Below are positions 27,529 through 35,755 of a DNA stretch of 35,755 bases, piece by piece. Source of the stretch: Nitrospirota bacterium. GTDB lineage: Bacteria > Nitrospirota > Thermodesulfovibrionia > Thermodesulfovibrionales > JdFR-85. The DNA lies in NCBI GenBank assembly GCA_013152485.1, contig JAADGG010000002.1, positions 1 through 35,755 of the forward strand. Direction: 5' to 3'. The position numbers and the translations under genes are program-made. The stretch's first letter is position 1. Each line of letters begins with the position of its first letter. A model generated the notes under the pieces. It was not told the origin of the DNA and made no database searches. It saw only the letters and a program-made list of their open reading frames with translations.

Positions 27529-27789
27529 CAGATTAAAAACCTCCTGAATAGTTTTAACCGGATCATACGAATTGGGAGTGTAGGCCCTCATTGCAGGTCG
27601 CAGCCGTCAGAGGAGGATGGCTCTCTCGGGCTGGTCGTGCTTCCGAAGGACTGTCTTCGCATCTCCGACTCATAATATTATCAGGGTTTCAGCCGACAAT
27701 TGCAAGTGTGCCGCAGGACCGTTCATGCTTGTCCCGTCAGAGCGTATCGGATCAGGACCCCCTGTCCCTTAGGATTCTTTTCCGTCCAT

Positions 27790-27824
27790 ATCTAAAATTC
27801 AAGATTCAACATTCAAAACTCGGG
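27790..27824. repeat. 7-bp tandem repeat tract (5 imperfect units)
   Basis: ATCTAAA|ATTCAAG|ATTCAAC|ATTCAAA|ACTCGGG; near-identical in design to 20744-20778. Confidence 0.7.
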
Positions 27825-27865
27825 GTCATTTTTGCTCTAATGCGCTGCATCGACGGTGCTCATGC

Positions 27866-27871
27866 TATAAT
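27866..27871 (+). promoter_or_regulatory. candidate extended -10 (TGCTATAAT) upstream of the methyltransferase/coaE pair
   Basis: catgcTATAATaacc; no good -35. Confidence 0.3.
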
Positions 27872-28075
27872 AACCGATGAGCCGCTGGATTAGTCCGTCG
27901 TGACGGCCCTGTACCGCCAGGCAAGCAGTGTGAGTCCTTGACGCTTCTACCTGACGCTGTGATGGTGACGGCTGTTGAATCGATCGCATCCTGTTTCGTG
28001 TCTTGAGGATAACGTGTCAACCGGATGGTTTTTCATCAGCCATCAAAAAGACCTGAGGAGGGTTGACGGAAGACC

Positions 28076-28642
28076 ATGTGGCTGTACATAGGTCTGTGCA
28101 CTTCCCTGAGCATCTGGATGGTTTTGGGCATACGTGTCTTTTCCGAGATAAGAAAGACCTACGACAGGGGGGAGGTGTTCACGGACAGACTGCTGAATGC
28201 CTGGTTTGTCATGTGGGCGTTTCACCACGTGCCGGTGATCCTGTCGTCGGTATACGGGGTATGGCTGATACCGTGCAACAGGACGTTCGCCTTGGCAGGA
28301 GGTTTGGTCGTCTTTGTGTTCGGAGCGGTTGTGCTGTCGGCGGGAATGATGGAGTTTCGTTCCCTGCGCAGAAGTTGCGGACAGGATATCTCGGGACTCG
28401 TCACCACGGGTATATACCGGTGGAGCAGAAACCCGCAGTTCGTCGGCTGGGTGCTGATGCTTTCAGGAATATCTCTCGCCGGCCGGTCCGGGCTGGCCTT
28501 TGTGCTCACCGGTGTCTTCACCGTCGTGATCCACCTCTACACTACGCGTATGGAGGAGCCCTACCTTGAGCGCCTGTATGGAGAGGAGTACCGCCGGTAT
28601 AAACTGAAGAGTCCAAGGTATATCGGTGTACCAAGGAAATAA
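28076..28642 (+). CDS. isoprenylcysteine carboxyl methyltransferase-family (phospholipid methyltransferase-like) membrane protein
   Basis: Multiple TMs; LVTTGIYRWSRNPQFVGWVLMLSGISLAGRSG, EEPYLERLYGEEYRRYKLKSPRYI: ICMT/PEMT-family motifs. Confidence 0.85.
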   Translation: MWLYIGLCTSLSIWMVLGIRVFSEIRKTYDRGEVFTDRLLNAWFVMWAFHHVPVILSSVYGVWLIPCNRTFALAGGLVVFVFGAVVLSAGMMEFRSLRRSCGQDISGLVTTGIYRWSRNPQFVGWVLMLSGISLAGRSGLAFVLTGVFTVVIHLYTTRMEEPYLERLYGEEYRRYKLKSPRYIGVPRK

Positions 28643-28654
28643 AGGGGGAGAGAA

Positions 28655-29254
28655 ATGATAGTGGGTCTTACCGGCGGTTTCGGGTACGGAAAGACCACGG
28701 TGCTTAAGCTGTTCGAGAAACTCGGGGCTGCAGTGCTCAGTGCCGACGCGATCGTTCATGATCTGCTCAGGAGAGAGACCGTCAGGGATTCCATAGTGGA
28801 GATGTTCGGTCCTGACATTCTCACGGGGGGCGAGATCGACAGGAAAAAACTCTCCGCAAGGGTCTTTTCCGACGAAGGCAGCAGGAAAAACCTCGAGAGG
28901 CTCCTCCATCCCCTCGTTCTTGAAACTATAAGGCGGGCATACAGGCAGGCCGCAGCCCTGACACCGGAGGACAAGGTCGTCATGGTCGTCGAGATCCCCC
29001 TCCTCTTCGAGGCCGGTTTCGATAAAGAGGTGGATGCAGTGGTTGCGGTGACGGCTGACAGTGCCGCCGTGCGCATGAGATTGAGGAGAAAGGGTTTTTC
29101 GGACGAGGAAGCGATGAAGAGGTGTGCCGCACAGATGCCGGCTGAAGAGAAGGCGGCCAGGGCGGACTACGTCATAGACAACTCAGGGGCGCTGGAGGAG
29201 ACGGAGAGGCAGGTCAGGAGGGTATGGGAGGATCTGATGAACAAGGCAAGCTGA
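28655..29254 (+). CDS. coaE: dephospho-CoA kinase
   Basis: MIVGLTGGFGYGKTTVLKLFEKLGAAVLSADAIVHDLL, VVEIPLLFEAGFDKEVDAVVAV, ADYVIDNSGALEETERQV. Confidence 0.95.
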   Translation: MIVGLTGGFGYGKTTVLKLFEKLGAAVLSADAIVHDLLRRETVRDSIVEMFGPDILTGGEIDRKKLSARVFSDEGSRKNLERLLHPLVLETIRRAYRQAAALTPEDKVVMVVEIPLLFEAGFDKEVDAVVAVTADSAAVRMRLRRKGFSDEEAMKRCAAQMPAEEKAARADYVIDNSGALEETERQVRRVWEDLMNKAS

Positions 29255-29302
29255 AACAAGGGGCCGCCTACACTCGTTGTCAGGCACGCACGGCTTTCCG
29301 GG

Positions 29303-31327
29303 TCATCTCTTCTGCCCGTAGACGTCAAGATACCTGAAGTACGAACGAAGCACCTTCTTCACATAGAGTCTCGTCTCTCTGTACGGTATGTCCTCGATGA
29401 ATTCGTCGACTTCACCGTACTGGTACGCCTTGAGCCATCTTCTGACGGCATTCTCTCCGGCATTGTAGGCCGCCACCGCCACGGGAACGGAACCGAATTC
29501 ACGGAGCAGCAGTCCCAGGTAGTAACTGCCGAGGGTTATGTTGACCTCCGGGTCCAGGATTCCGTTGTCCGAGAGCACCTTCGTATCATAGCCTATGGAT
29601 TTCGCCATCCTGCGGGCAGTATAGGGCATGAGCTGCATGAGTCCCAGTGCCCCGGCCCTCGATACGGCCTCTCTGTTGAATCTGCTCTCCTCGCGCATCA
29701 CTGACAGTATGAGGAACGGGTTGACGTTGTAGTCTGACGAGATCTCGCTCACTATGTCACCGTATACCGCAGGGTAGAGGAGAAAGGAGACCTCGGGATA
29801 CATCTTCAGCCTGCTTGCACAGCGGAACGACTCGCGGAACGCACCGAGGGACTGCAGGTACCTGCACACCTTCAGTCTTTCACCGTCACCGGCCGGCTTG
29901 TAACTGTAGACCTCTCTTACGGCGTATTTCCGCAGCCCTATACCGTTGAGCAGCTCGGCCCGCCTCAATGTCAGGGACAGGGTATAAGGCAGGTCTCCGA
30001 GTTCGACGGGATCCACTCTCGGCATGTTGATCGTGTAACCGTCGAAACTCAGGTCGTCCCGTCTCTGAGGGTTTGCCGTTTCACGCCCCGCGGATGTCAG
30101 GCTGACACCGCCGGACCTCATCCGGCCCAGGACGGTGTACAGGGGGTCACCGGTTATGCTGCTGTACAGTCTCTTTGCGTTCTGTCCGAGCCGTTCGAGC
30201 GATCTTGCCTGCCAATACAGGTAAGCAGGTCTCTTGTACGCGGCGTACAGGTCTCTGAAATTGTATGACGCGCTCAGAAAATTCCCCATCAGGTACTCCG
30301 TCCAGGCTATGTGCCAGAGGGATTCCTCCTGGCAGGGATAGTCGCGGTAGGCCGTCCTGAATATCTCCAGGGCATCGTCGAAATCCAGGTCCCGCCGCTT
30401 CTTGAGTCCCTTGAGCAGTAGTATGCTGCAGGTCTCAGCGGTCTTTTCATCCTGCTGCAACCTGAGCATGTTGTCAAACAGGTCGTAATCCCCGGATCTG
30501 TAGTAGGATATCGCCGCTTTCCGGATGTTGCCGGCCTTCTGATAGTAGAATGCGGCGTTCCTGTAATCCTTCATGCGGAAGTATGTATCGGCGAGAGACG
30601 CATACAGCGGCTTCCTTGCGTTTTCGGGAGTGCTGTCGAGCCTTCCGAGCAGCAGGGCTTCGGACTCTTTCAGCCTCAGGGCCCTCCGGAGGTTTCTGCT
30701 CATCAGAACGACTTCGTCAGTGGTAAGGTCGTCCGGTGAGACCTTCTCCTTCACCTCGGCATAGTATCTCCCGGCCCTGATGTACAAGGACCTGAAGACA
30801 TCCTCAGCCCCTGTCTCCATTCCCGCCCTTTCGAGAGTCTTTGCGTAAAGGTACAGCACTTCCTGGTCATAAGGATAATCCCTGATATAATCCTCCATCA
30901 CCTTCAGTGTGCTTGCGTAGACAGGAGCATCACTGCCGAAGCAGCCGCCTGTGGAGGTGCCCGGATTCAGCCTGGAGAGGATTTCGTACATCGCCTTGAT
31001 CTTCAACAACCGTACATCCCTGGCCAGGTAGGAGTCGCGATAGAGATGGAGGAATTCGTCCGCGTCTGCCAGGCTCTGCCTGTATTTCCCCGTCGCATAG
31101 GCGCGGCGCGCACTGAGAAAGAGGAGATAATCACCGAGCATGCCCGCCTTTTCGGTCTCGACAACCAGTCGTGACAATAGTTCGCTGTATTGTCCGGCCT
31201 CCGGGGGTACTTCAAGGACTTCCTTGTCCGCTTCCGGGAGGGCCGAGGCATCTGCAAGACCGGTTAAGACCGGGAAGATGGCGACGGCAAGCAGGAGAAA
31301 CAGAAGATCTCTATGTCCTTTCTTCAT
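29303..31327 (-). CDS. lytic transglycosylase (Slt70-like) with N-terminal superhelical repeat region
   Basis: ILSVMREESRFNREAVSRAGALGLMQLMPYTARRMAKSIG...LDPEVNITLGSYYLGLLLREFG...VAVAAYNAGENAVRRWL: SLT catalytic motifs. Confidence 0.95.
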   Translation of the reverse strand: MKKGHRDLLFLLLAVAIFPVLTGLADASALPEADKEVLEVPPEAGQYSELLSRLVVETEKAGMLGDYLLFLSARRAYATGKYRQSLADADEFLHLYRDSYLARDVRLLKIKAMYEILSRLNPGTSTGGCFGSDAPVYASTLKVMEDYIRDYPYDQEVLYLYAKTLERAGMETGAEDVFRSLYIRAGRYYAEVKEKVSPDDLTTDEVVLMSRNLRRALRLKESEALLLGRLDSTPENARKPLYASLADTYFRMKDYRNAAFYYQKAGNIRKAAISYYRSGDYDLFDNMLRLQQDEKTAETCSILLLKGLKKRRDLDFDDALEIFRTAYRDYPCQEESLWHIAWTEYLMGNFLSASYNFRDLYAAYKRPAYLYWQARSLERLGQNAKRLYSSITGDPLYTVLGRMRSGGVSLTSAGRETANPQRRDDLSFDGYTINMPRVDPVELGDLPYTLSLTLRRAELLNGIGLRKYAVREVYSYKPAGDGERLKVCRYLQSLGAFRESFRCASRLKMYPEVSFLLYPAVYGDIVSEISSDYNVNPFLILSVMREESRFNREAVSRAGALGLMQLMPYTARRMAKSIGYDTKVLSDNGILDPEVNITLGSYYLGLLLREFGSVPVAVAAYNAGENAVRRWLKAYQYGEVDEFIEDIPYRETRLYVKKVLRSYFRYLDVYGQKR

Positions 31328-31338
31328 GATACGGCTGT

Positions 31339-32307
31339 CTACGGTTTCGATTTTGACCAGTCATATCTGCGTCTCTTCCTGTGGTGCACGTACTTGTCCG
31401 CAGACAGGGCTGCCACACAGCCGTTTGCCGCGGCGATAACCACCTGCCTGACCTCTACGCAGGTGACATCTCCTGCTGCAAAGACGCCGGGCAGGTTCGT
31501 CTCCATCATTCTGTTGGTTATTATGCATTCTTCGTCGCTTATGTCAACGGAGAAGTTGAGGAAATCGACCACGGGCCTGTTGCCGTGGAGGTATACGAAG
31601 ACACCGTCCATGGGCATCTCCTTCTCTTCATCGGAGTTCCTGTCCAGGAGCCGTATCTTTTCGACTACTTCACCGCCTTCGATCGACAATACGGCATGAG
31701 CCGTCATGATCTTCAGCTTGTCGTTCTGAGGGAGTGGATGCCCGGGGGGCAGCTTCAGCGACTTCGACGGTGCTATCAGATACACGGTATCCGCAAACCT
31801 TGTAAGCAGTTCCGCTTCCTTCAATGCCTCCTCAGAGTCTCCCAGAACACAGACCGTCTTGTCCCTGAAGAAGGCTGCATCGCATATCGCACAGTAGCTT
31901 ACGCCCTTTCCGAGAAACTCCTTCTCACCCTTGACCGTCGGCTTTCTGCCCATGGCGCCCGTGGCGAGTATAACCGACTTTCCAAGGAAGGTCCGCTCCA
32001 TCGTGTAGATCTCTTTTATATCCTTGTCGAGATTGACCCCTATCACCTGGGTCTCGATGTATTCGGCCCCGAAACGTATCGCCTGTTCCCTGAATATGTC
32101 CAGAAGCTCTTTTCCCGAGACGGGTTCCTTCAATCCGGGGTAGTTCTCTATCCTGTCAGCGATGGCAAGCGCCCCCGCCGAGGGTGATTTATCGAGAATG
32201 GCTGTCTTGAGGTGGGCTCTTGCAGCATACTGCGCCGCAGTGAGGCCTGCAGGACCGCCGCCGACTATCAGAACGTCATAGGTTCCGTCTTCACTCATTG
32301 ACTGCAC
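31339..32307 (-). CDS. trxB: thioredoxin reductase-family FAD/NAD(P) oxidoreductase
   Basis: DVLIVGGGPAGLTAAQYAARA, redox motif SYCAICDAAFF (CxxC), GDSEEALKEAELL, VFAAGDVTCVEVRQVVIAAANGCVAAL. Confidence 0.92.
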   Translation of the reverse strand: MQSMSEDGTYDVLIVGGGPAGLTAAQYAARAHLKTAILDKSPSAGALAIADRIENYPGLKEPVSGKELLDIFREQAIRFGAEYIETQVIGVNLDKDIKEIYTMERTFLGKSVILATGAMGRKPTVKGEKEFLGKGVSYCAICDAAFFRDKTVCVLGDSEEALKEAELLTRFADTVYLIAPSKSLKLPPGHPLPQNDKLKIMTAHAVLSIEGGEVVEKIRLLDRNSDEEKEMPMDGVFVYLHGNRPVVDFLNFSVDISDEECIITNRMMETNLPGVFAAGDVTCVEVRQVVIAAANGCVAALSADKYVHHRKRRRYDWSKSKP

Positions 32308-32346
32308 CTCCGATCCTAATTGTCAAAACATGCCCGATCTCTTTAA

Positions 32347-32377
32347 TTTTATCATAAACAGCGAGGTTTTTATCATA
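32347..32377. promoter_or_regulatory. 10-bp direct repeat TTTTATCATA, 21-bp phased, in the divergent trxB / histidine kinase intergenic
   Basis: Exact copies at 32347-32356 and 32368-32377. Confidence 0.35.
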
Positions 32378-32506
32378 CTGTGCCGACCAACGCCGGTCCT
32401 CCATGTGATATAATTGAGGGATCTGTTTCTCGATGTTGTTTCCGCCGGAAGCTGCAACCGATGACGACATGTTGCAGCGGTGTTAGGTTGACGGCACGTA
32501 CGGGTA

Positions 32507-34591
32507 ATGAAACTTCTGGTCAGCATACTATATCTGATAGCCTCACTGACGGTCTTGTCCCACGGGATCATAATCTATCAGAACGACCGGAAATCGAGTA
32601 TAAACAGAAGCCTTTTCCTCTTTTGCCTCGCATCTTTCTTCTGGCTCTTTTTCGCCTTTCTCGCAACCTATTCCGACAGCTACGACAGGTCGCTCATGTT
32701 CTACAGGATATGTTACGTCGGAGTGGTGTTCATCCCTTCGACATTCTACCACTTCGCACACGAGTTCGTAGGCAGAACGTCGGCCGGGAAAGTGACGTTC
32801 AGGTATGTCTTGTCAGCCTTCTTCGCCTTTACCGTCCTGGACGGCCGATACATGATAAGCGGCCTGTACTCATACCCCTGGGGGTTTTATCCTGCAGTGG
32901 CGAATCCGCTCCATGCCGTCTTTCTGCTCTTTTTCCTCCTCACGCTCTTGCCCACCCTGGTCCTTATATACAGGGAGATGAGGAGATCCGAGGTCACCTC
33001 CATACAGAGGATAAAGCTCAAGTATATATTCACGGGATTGGTGGTTGCGGCCTTTGCATCAATCGACTTCCTGGGCAACTACGGTATTCCCGTGATGCCG
33101 CTCGGATTCCTGTTCATGTCGCTCTTCACCTTCATACTCACTTATGCGACCATCAGGCACCAGCTGCTGGACATAAGGGTCGCATTTACGCGAGGGTTCC
33201 TGCTTTTCGTAACCGCCGTAGTCGTTACGGGTGTGCCGTTTCTTCTCGGCATGAAGCTTCTCGGCACCGGACTATGGGTGGTTCCGGTATCGGCAGCCCT
33301 CATACTTGCCGCCTCCGCGCCGCTTTTGTATATCTACCTTGGTGAACGCACCGAGAACCTGCTTCTGAAGCAGCAGAGACGTTACCAGCAGACCCTGCTG
33401 TATGCATCACACGGCATGCTGTACAAGAGGGACCTGAACGGTCTGCTAAAGTTTGTCGTTGTGTTGCTGACCATCGTTGCGAGGCTGAGATATGCAGCAA
33501 TCTATCTGCTGGATGAAGAGACGGGGTGTTTTGAACTGAAGGCGGAGAGACCCAGGGTTCCGGAGAAACCGGTAGTGCTCGACAGGTACAATCCCGTAGT
33601 CGTGAAGATATCGCGGAAAGAGATACTGAACAGGGACGAGCTCCTCAGCAGGCGCGAAGGGGGAATGCTGGTAGACGTCATGAACAGTCTCAATGCCACG
33701 ATCGTTATACCGTGCTGTACGAGGCGGGGGATCGTCGGGTTCCTCGCCTTTGGGAACAAGAGGTCGGGTCAGCACTTCACCTCCGACGAGATAGACACAT
33801 TCCTCACTCTCTCCAACCAGTTCGCCCTTGCAATAGAGAATGCACTCTACCTCAAGGATCTCGAGAAGGCCGGGTCCGAGCTCTTCCATGCCGCCAAGAT
33901 GTCATCGCTGGGAGCCATGGCTTCCGGACTGGGACATCAGATAAACAACCGACTGCATACGATCATGCTGGCCGTGGAATCACTCAAGATCGTCTACTCC
34001 GACACCTTCGATGAGAGGGGCAGGGAACTCATCGATTCCATAATGAACAACATAAAGCTGGCCGAGGATACGATCGAGAAGCTCAGGAAATACGCCAAGG
34101 CCTCCTCTGAAGGGGTTTCTCCCGTATCGTTGAGGGATGCCGTTGAAAGCGCTTTCGAGATGATGAGGATAAAGAGTTCGGGTTTCGGCAGAATAAGGCT
34201 CGAGGTCGATGTGGATGATTCCATCATGGTTCGGGGCAACCCCTCTCAGCTCAGGGAAGTCTTCTTCAACCTCTTAGACAATGCCGACAATGCCATACGG
34301 CAGTCTCTGCTGAAAGGCTCCGCCATAAAGCCGAAGATCTCGATACGGGCAAGGAGGATCGAAAAGGAGACGGTGGAGGTCGAGGTTGAAGACAACGGCA
34401 TAGGCATCAAAGAAGAAGACATAGACAAGCTGTTCGTCCCGTTTTATACCACAAAGGCGTCGTCTTTGCACGGCAGCGGCCTCGGTCTCTATATCGTGGA
34501 CAAGATAATCGAGCTGCACGGTGGATCGATACGGGTGGAATCGTTCGACGGCAGGGGAACGAAGTTCGTCATCAGGCTGAAAGGGGCCTGA
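32507..34591 (+). CDS. sensor histidine kinase with N-terminal multi-TM (7TM-like) region and GAF-like domain
   Basis: About 7-8 hydrophobic helices in the N-terminal ~280 aa; H-box AAKMSSLGAMASGLGHQINNRLHTIM; N box FFNLLDNADNAI; G boxes DNGIGIKEEDI, GSGLGLYIV. Confidence 0.93.
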   Translation: MKLLVSILYLIASLTVLSHGIIIYQNDRKSSINRSLFLFCLASFFWLFFAFLATYSDSYDRSLMFYRICYVGVVFIPSTFYHFAHEFVGRTSAGKVTFRYVLSAFFAFTVLDGRYMISGLYSYPWGFYPAVANPLHAVFLLFFLLTLLPTLVLIYREMRRSEVTSIQRIKLKYIFTGLVVAAFASIDFLGNYGIPVMPLGFLFMSLFTFILTYATIRHQLLDIRVAFTRGFLLFVTAVVVTGVPFLLGMKLLGTGLWVVPVSAALILAASAPLLYIYLGERTENLLLKQQRRYQQTLLYASHGMLYKRDLNGLLKFVVVLLTIVARLRYAAIYLLDEETGCFELKAERPRVPEKPVVLDRYNPVVVKISRKEILNRDELLSRREGGMLVDVMNSLNATIVIPCCTRRGIVGFLAFGNKRSGQHFTSDEIDTFLTLSNQFALAIENALYLKDLEKAGSELFHAAKMSSLGAMASGLGHQINNRLHTIMLAVESLKIVYSDTFDERGRELIDSIMNNIKLAEDTIEKLRKYAKASSEGVSPVSLRDAVESAFEMMRIKSSGFGRIRLEVDVDDSIMVRGNPSQLREVFFNLLDNADNAIRQSLLKGSAIKPKISIRARRIEKETVEVEVEDNGIGIKEEDIDKLFVPFYTTKASSLHGSGLGLYIVDKIIELHGGSIRVESFDGRGTKFVIRLKGA

Positions 34592-34597
34592 ACGGGA

Positions 34598-35659
34598 TCA
34601 GAACCGTCTCAGAATGTTGTAGAAGGTATCCCTCTGGGCGGGACCGAATCCAGCCCGTCTTATGGCGTTTATTATATCGTCACGTGTAACCGTGTATGAA
34701 ACACCCGCCGCCTTGACCACGTTTTCCTCTATCATGGTTGAACCGAAATCATTTGCTCCGAATCGCAGGGAGACCTGGGCCATCTTCAGACCCTGCGTGA
34801 CCCATGATGCCTGGATGTTTCTTATATTGTCGAGATAGAGCCTTGAGAGGGCGAGGACCCTCAGGTAGTCGACGGCCGTGGCTGATGCGGTTGACGCTCC
34901 TCTCTGTTTTGCTATTTCGGTATTGCCGGGCTGGAAACTCCAGGGGATAAAGGCTGTGAATCCACCGGTCCGGTCCTGGAGCCTCCTTACTGCATCGAGA
35001 TGCTCGATTATGTCTTCATCTCCTTCAACAGAGCCGAACATCATGGTGGCAGTGCTCTTTATCCCTGCTTGATGGGCCACCTCCATGACCTCAAGCCACT
35101 CGGACGCCCTTATCTTTGCCGGACTCAGCACTTCTCTCACCCTGTCGGACAGGATTTCAGCCCCTCCACCGGGGATGGAATCGAGCCCGGCTTCCTTCAG
35201 GGTGAGCAGCGTTTCCCGGAGGGTCATCCCGGACTTTCGGGCGATGTAACTTATCTCTGGCGGTGAAAATCCGTGCACGTTGATACTGAACTCCCTCTTT
35301 ATGGCTCTGAGCATACCGGTATAGAAGGACAGATCCAGGTCCGGGTTGAGCCCTCCCTGCAGCAGTATCTGTGTGCCTCCCTGTTTAAGGGTCTCCCGTA
35401 TCTTTTCAAGGATCTGTTCCTCGCTCAAGACATAGGCTTCAGGGGAGCCCGGCGTCCTGTAGAATGCGCAGAACCTGCATCTGTTCAGACAGACATTGGT
35501 ATAGTTGATATTCCTGTCGACTATGAAGGTGACGAGCCCTTCCGGATGAAGGCCCTTCCTCATCCGGTCGGCCCTCCTTCCGAGCTCGAGGAGGTCGAGG
35601 TTTCTGAACATGTGCAATGCGGTCTCTCTGTCTATTCTCATCTCGTCCTTAACAGGCAT
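34598..35659 (-). CDS. mqnC: cyclic dehypoxanthinyl futalosine synthase (radical SAM, menaquinone futalosine pathway)
   Basis: Radical SAM CLNRCRFCAFYR, GGTQILLQGGLNPDLDLSFY, HGFSPPEI, SIPGGGAEILSDRVR, FGANDFGSTMIEENVV. Confidence 0.93.
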   Translation of the reverse strand: MPVKDEMRIDRETALHMFRNLDLLELGRRADRMRKGLHPEGLVTFIVDRNINYTNVCLNRCRFCAFYRTPGSPEAYVLSEEQILEKIRETLKQGGTQILLQGGLNPDLDLSFYTGMLRAIKREFSINVHGFSPPEISYIARKSGMTLRETLLTLKEAGLDSIPGGGAEILSDRVREVLSPAKIRASEWLEVMEVAHQAGIKSTATMMFGSVEGDEDIIEHLDAVRRLQDRTGGFTAFIPWSFQPGNTEIAKQRGASTASATAVDYLRVLALSRLYLDNIRNIQASWVTQGLKMAQVSLRFGANDFGSTMIEENVVKAAGVSYTVTRDDIINAIRRAGFGPAQRDTFYNILRRF

Positions 35660-35755
35660 GGTGTTCTTGAAACGGTGAGCCGGCTCCGCGAAAGATCAGG
35701 CCGTAAAGACCAAATATTATATTGTTAAACGCAGCGCGCCGTCAATGCAACGCAT

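Noticed and set aside
26611-27675. 354-aa plus-strand ORF
   Set aside because: Antisense shadow of ahcY.
27529-27800. Possible SAH riboswitch upstream of ahcY
   Set aside because: Reverse complement contains GGCTGCGACC, loosely like part of the SAH element, but the required pairing partners and order are not seen.
32380-33345. 321-aa plus-strand ORF overlapping the histidine kinase
   Set aside because: Out-of-frame overlap with a clear histidine kinase; translation has no domain character.
1-35755. CRISPR arrays, transposases, phage genes, restriction-modification or toxin-antitoxin modules
   Set aside because: None seen: no spaced direct repeats of CRISPR type and no recognisable proteins of these classes among the ORFs.

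Overview
The window is a gene-dense stretch of chromosome from a Gram-negative (diderm) bacterium. Protein resemblances and codon style suggest a Nitrospirota- or Deltaproteobacteria-like lineage, but this is inference and no database was consulted. I support about 31 CDSs and one tRNA-Arg(ACG) with an encoded CCA. Most are housekeeping or metabolic genes: ymdB-rny-rarA, mobA-tatA-alr, mlaE-mlaF-mlaD, cobO, scpB, nadC, valS, larB, mutS, ahcY, coaE, slt-like, trxB and mqnC. I found no CRISPR array, transposase, phage, restriction-modification or toxin-antitoxin genes. The most interesting items are: (1) an MCE/MlaD protein whose long C-terminal half looks like an outer-membrane beta-barrel, suggesting a one-protein trans-envelope lipid bridge; (2) a downstream three-gene set of a PA2779-like membrane protein, a C39-like cysteine peptidase lipoprotein and a TPR lipoprotein; (3) a myo-inositol-phosphate synthase plus bifunctional nucleotidyltransferase/CDP-alcohol phosphotransferase pair, consistent with di-myo-inositol-phosphate or inositol-phospholipid synthesis, behind a long structured leader; (4) a small predicted beta-solenoid, tail-anchored protein next to valS; (5) a response regulator with an acidic linker and an amphipathic helical C-terminus; (6) non-coding elements: intergenic 7-bp tandem-repeat tracts, a ~112-bp element with terminal inverted repeats, a 14-bp perfect palindrome, and a helically phased 10-bp direct repeat.
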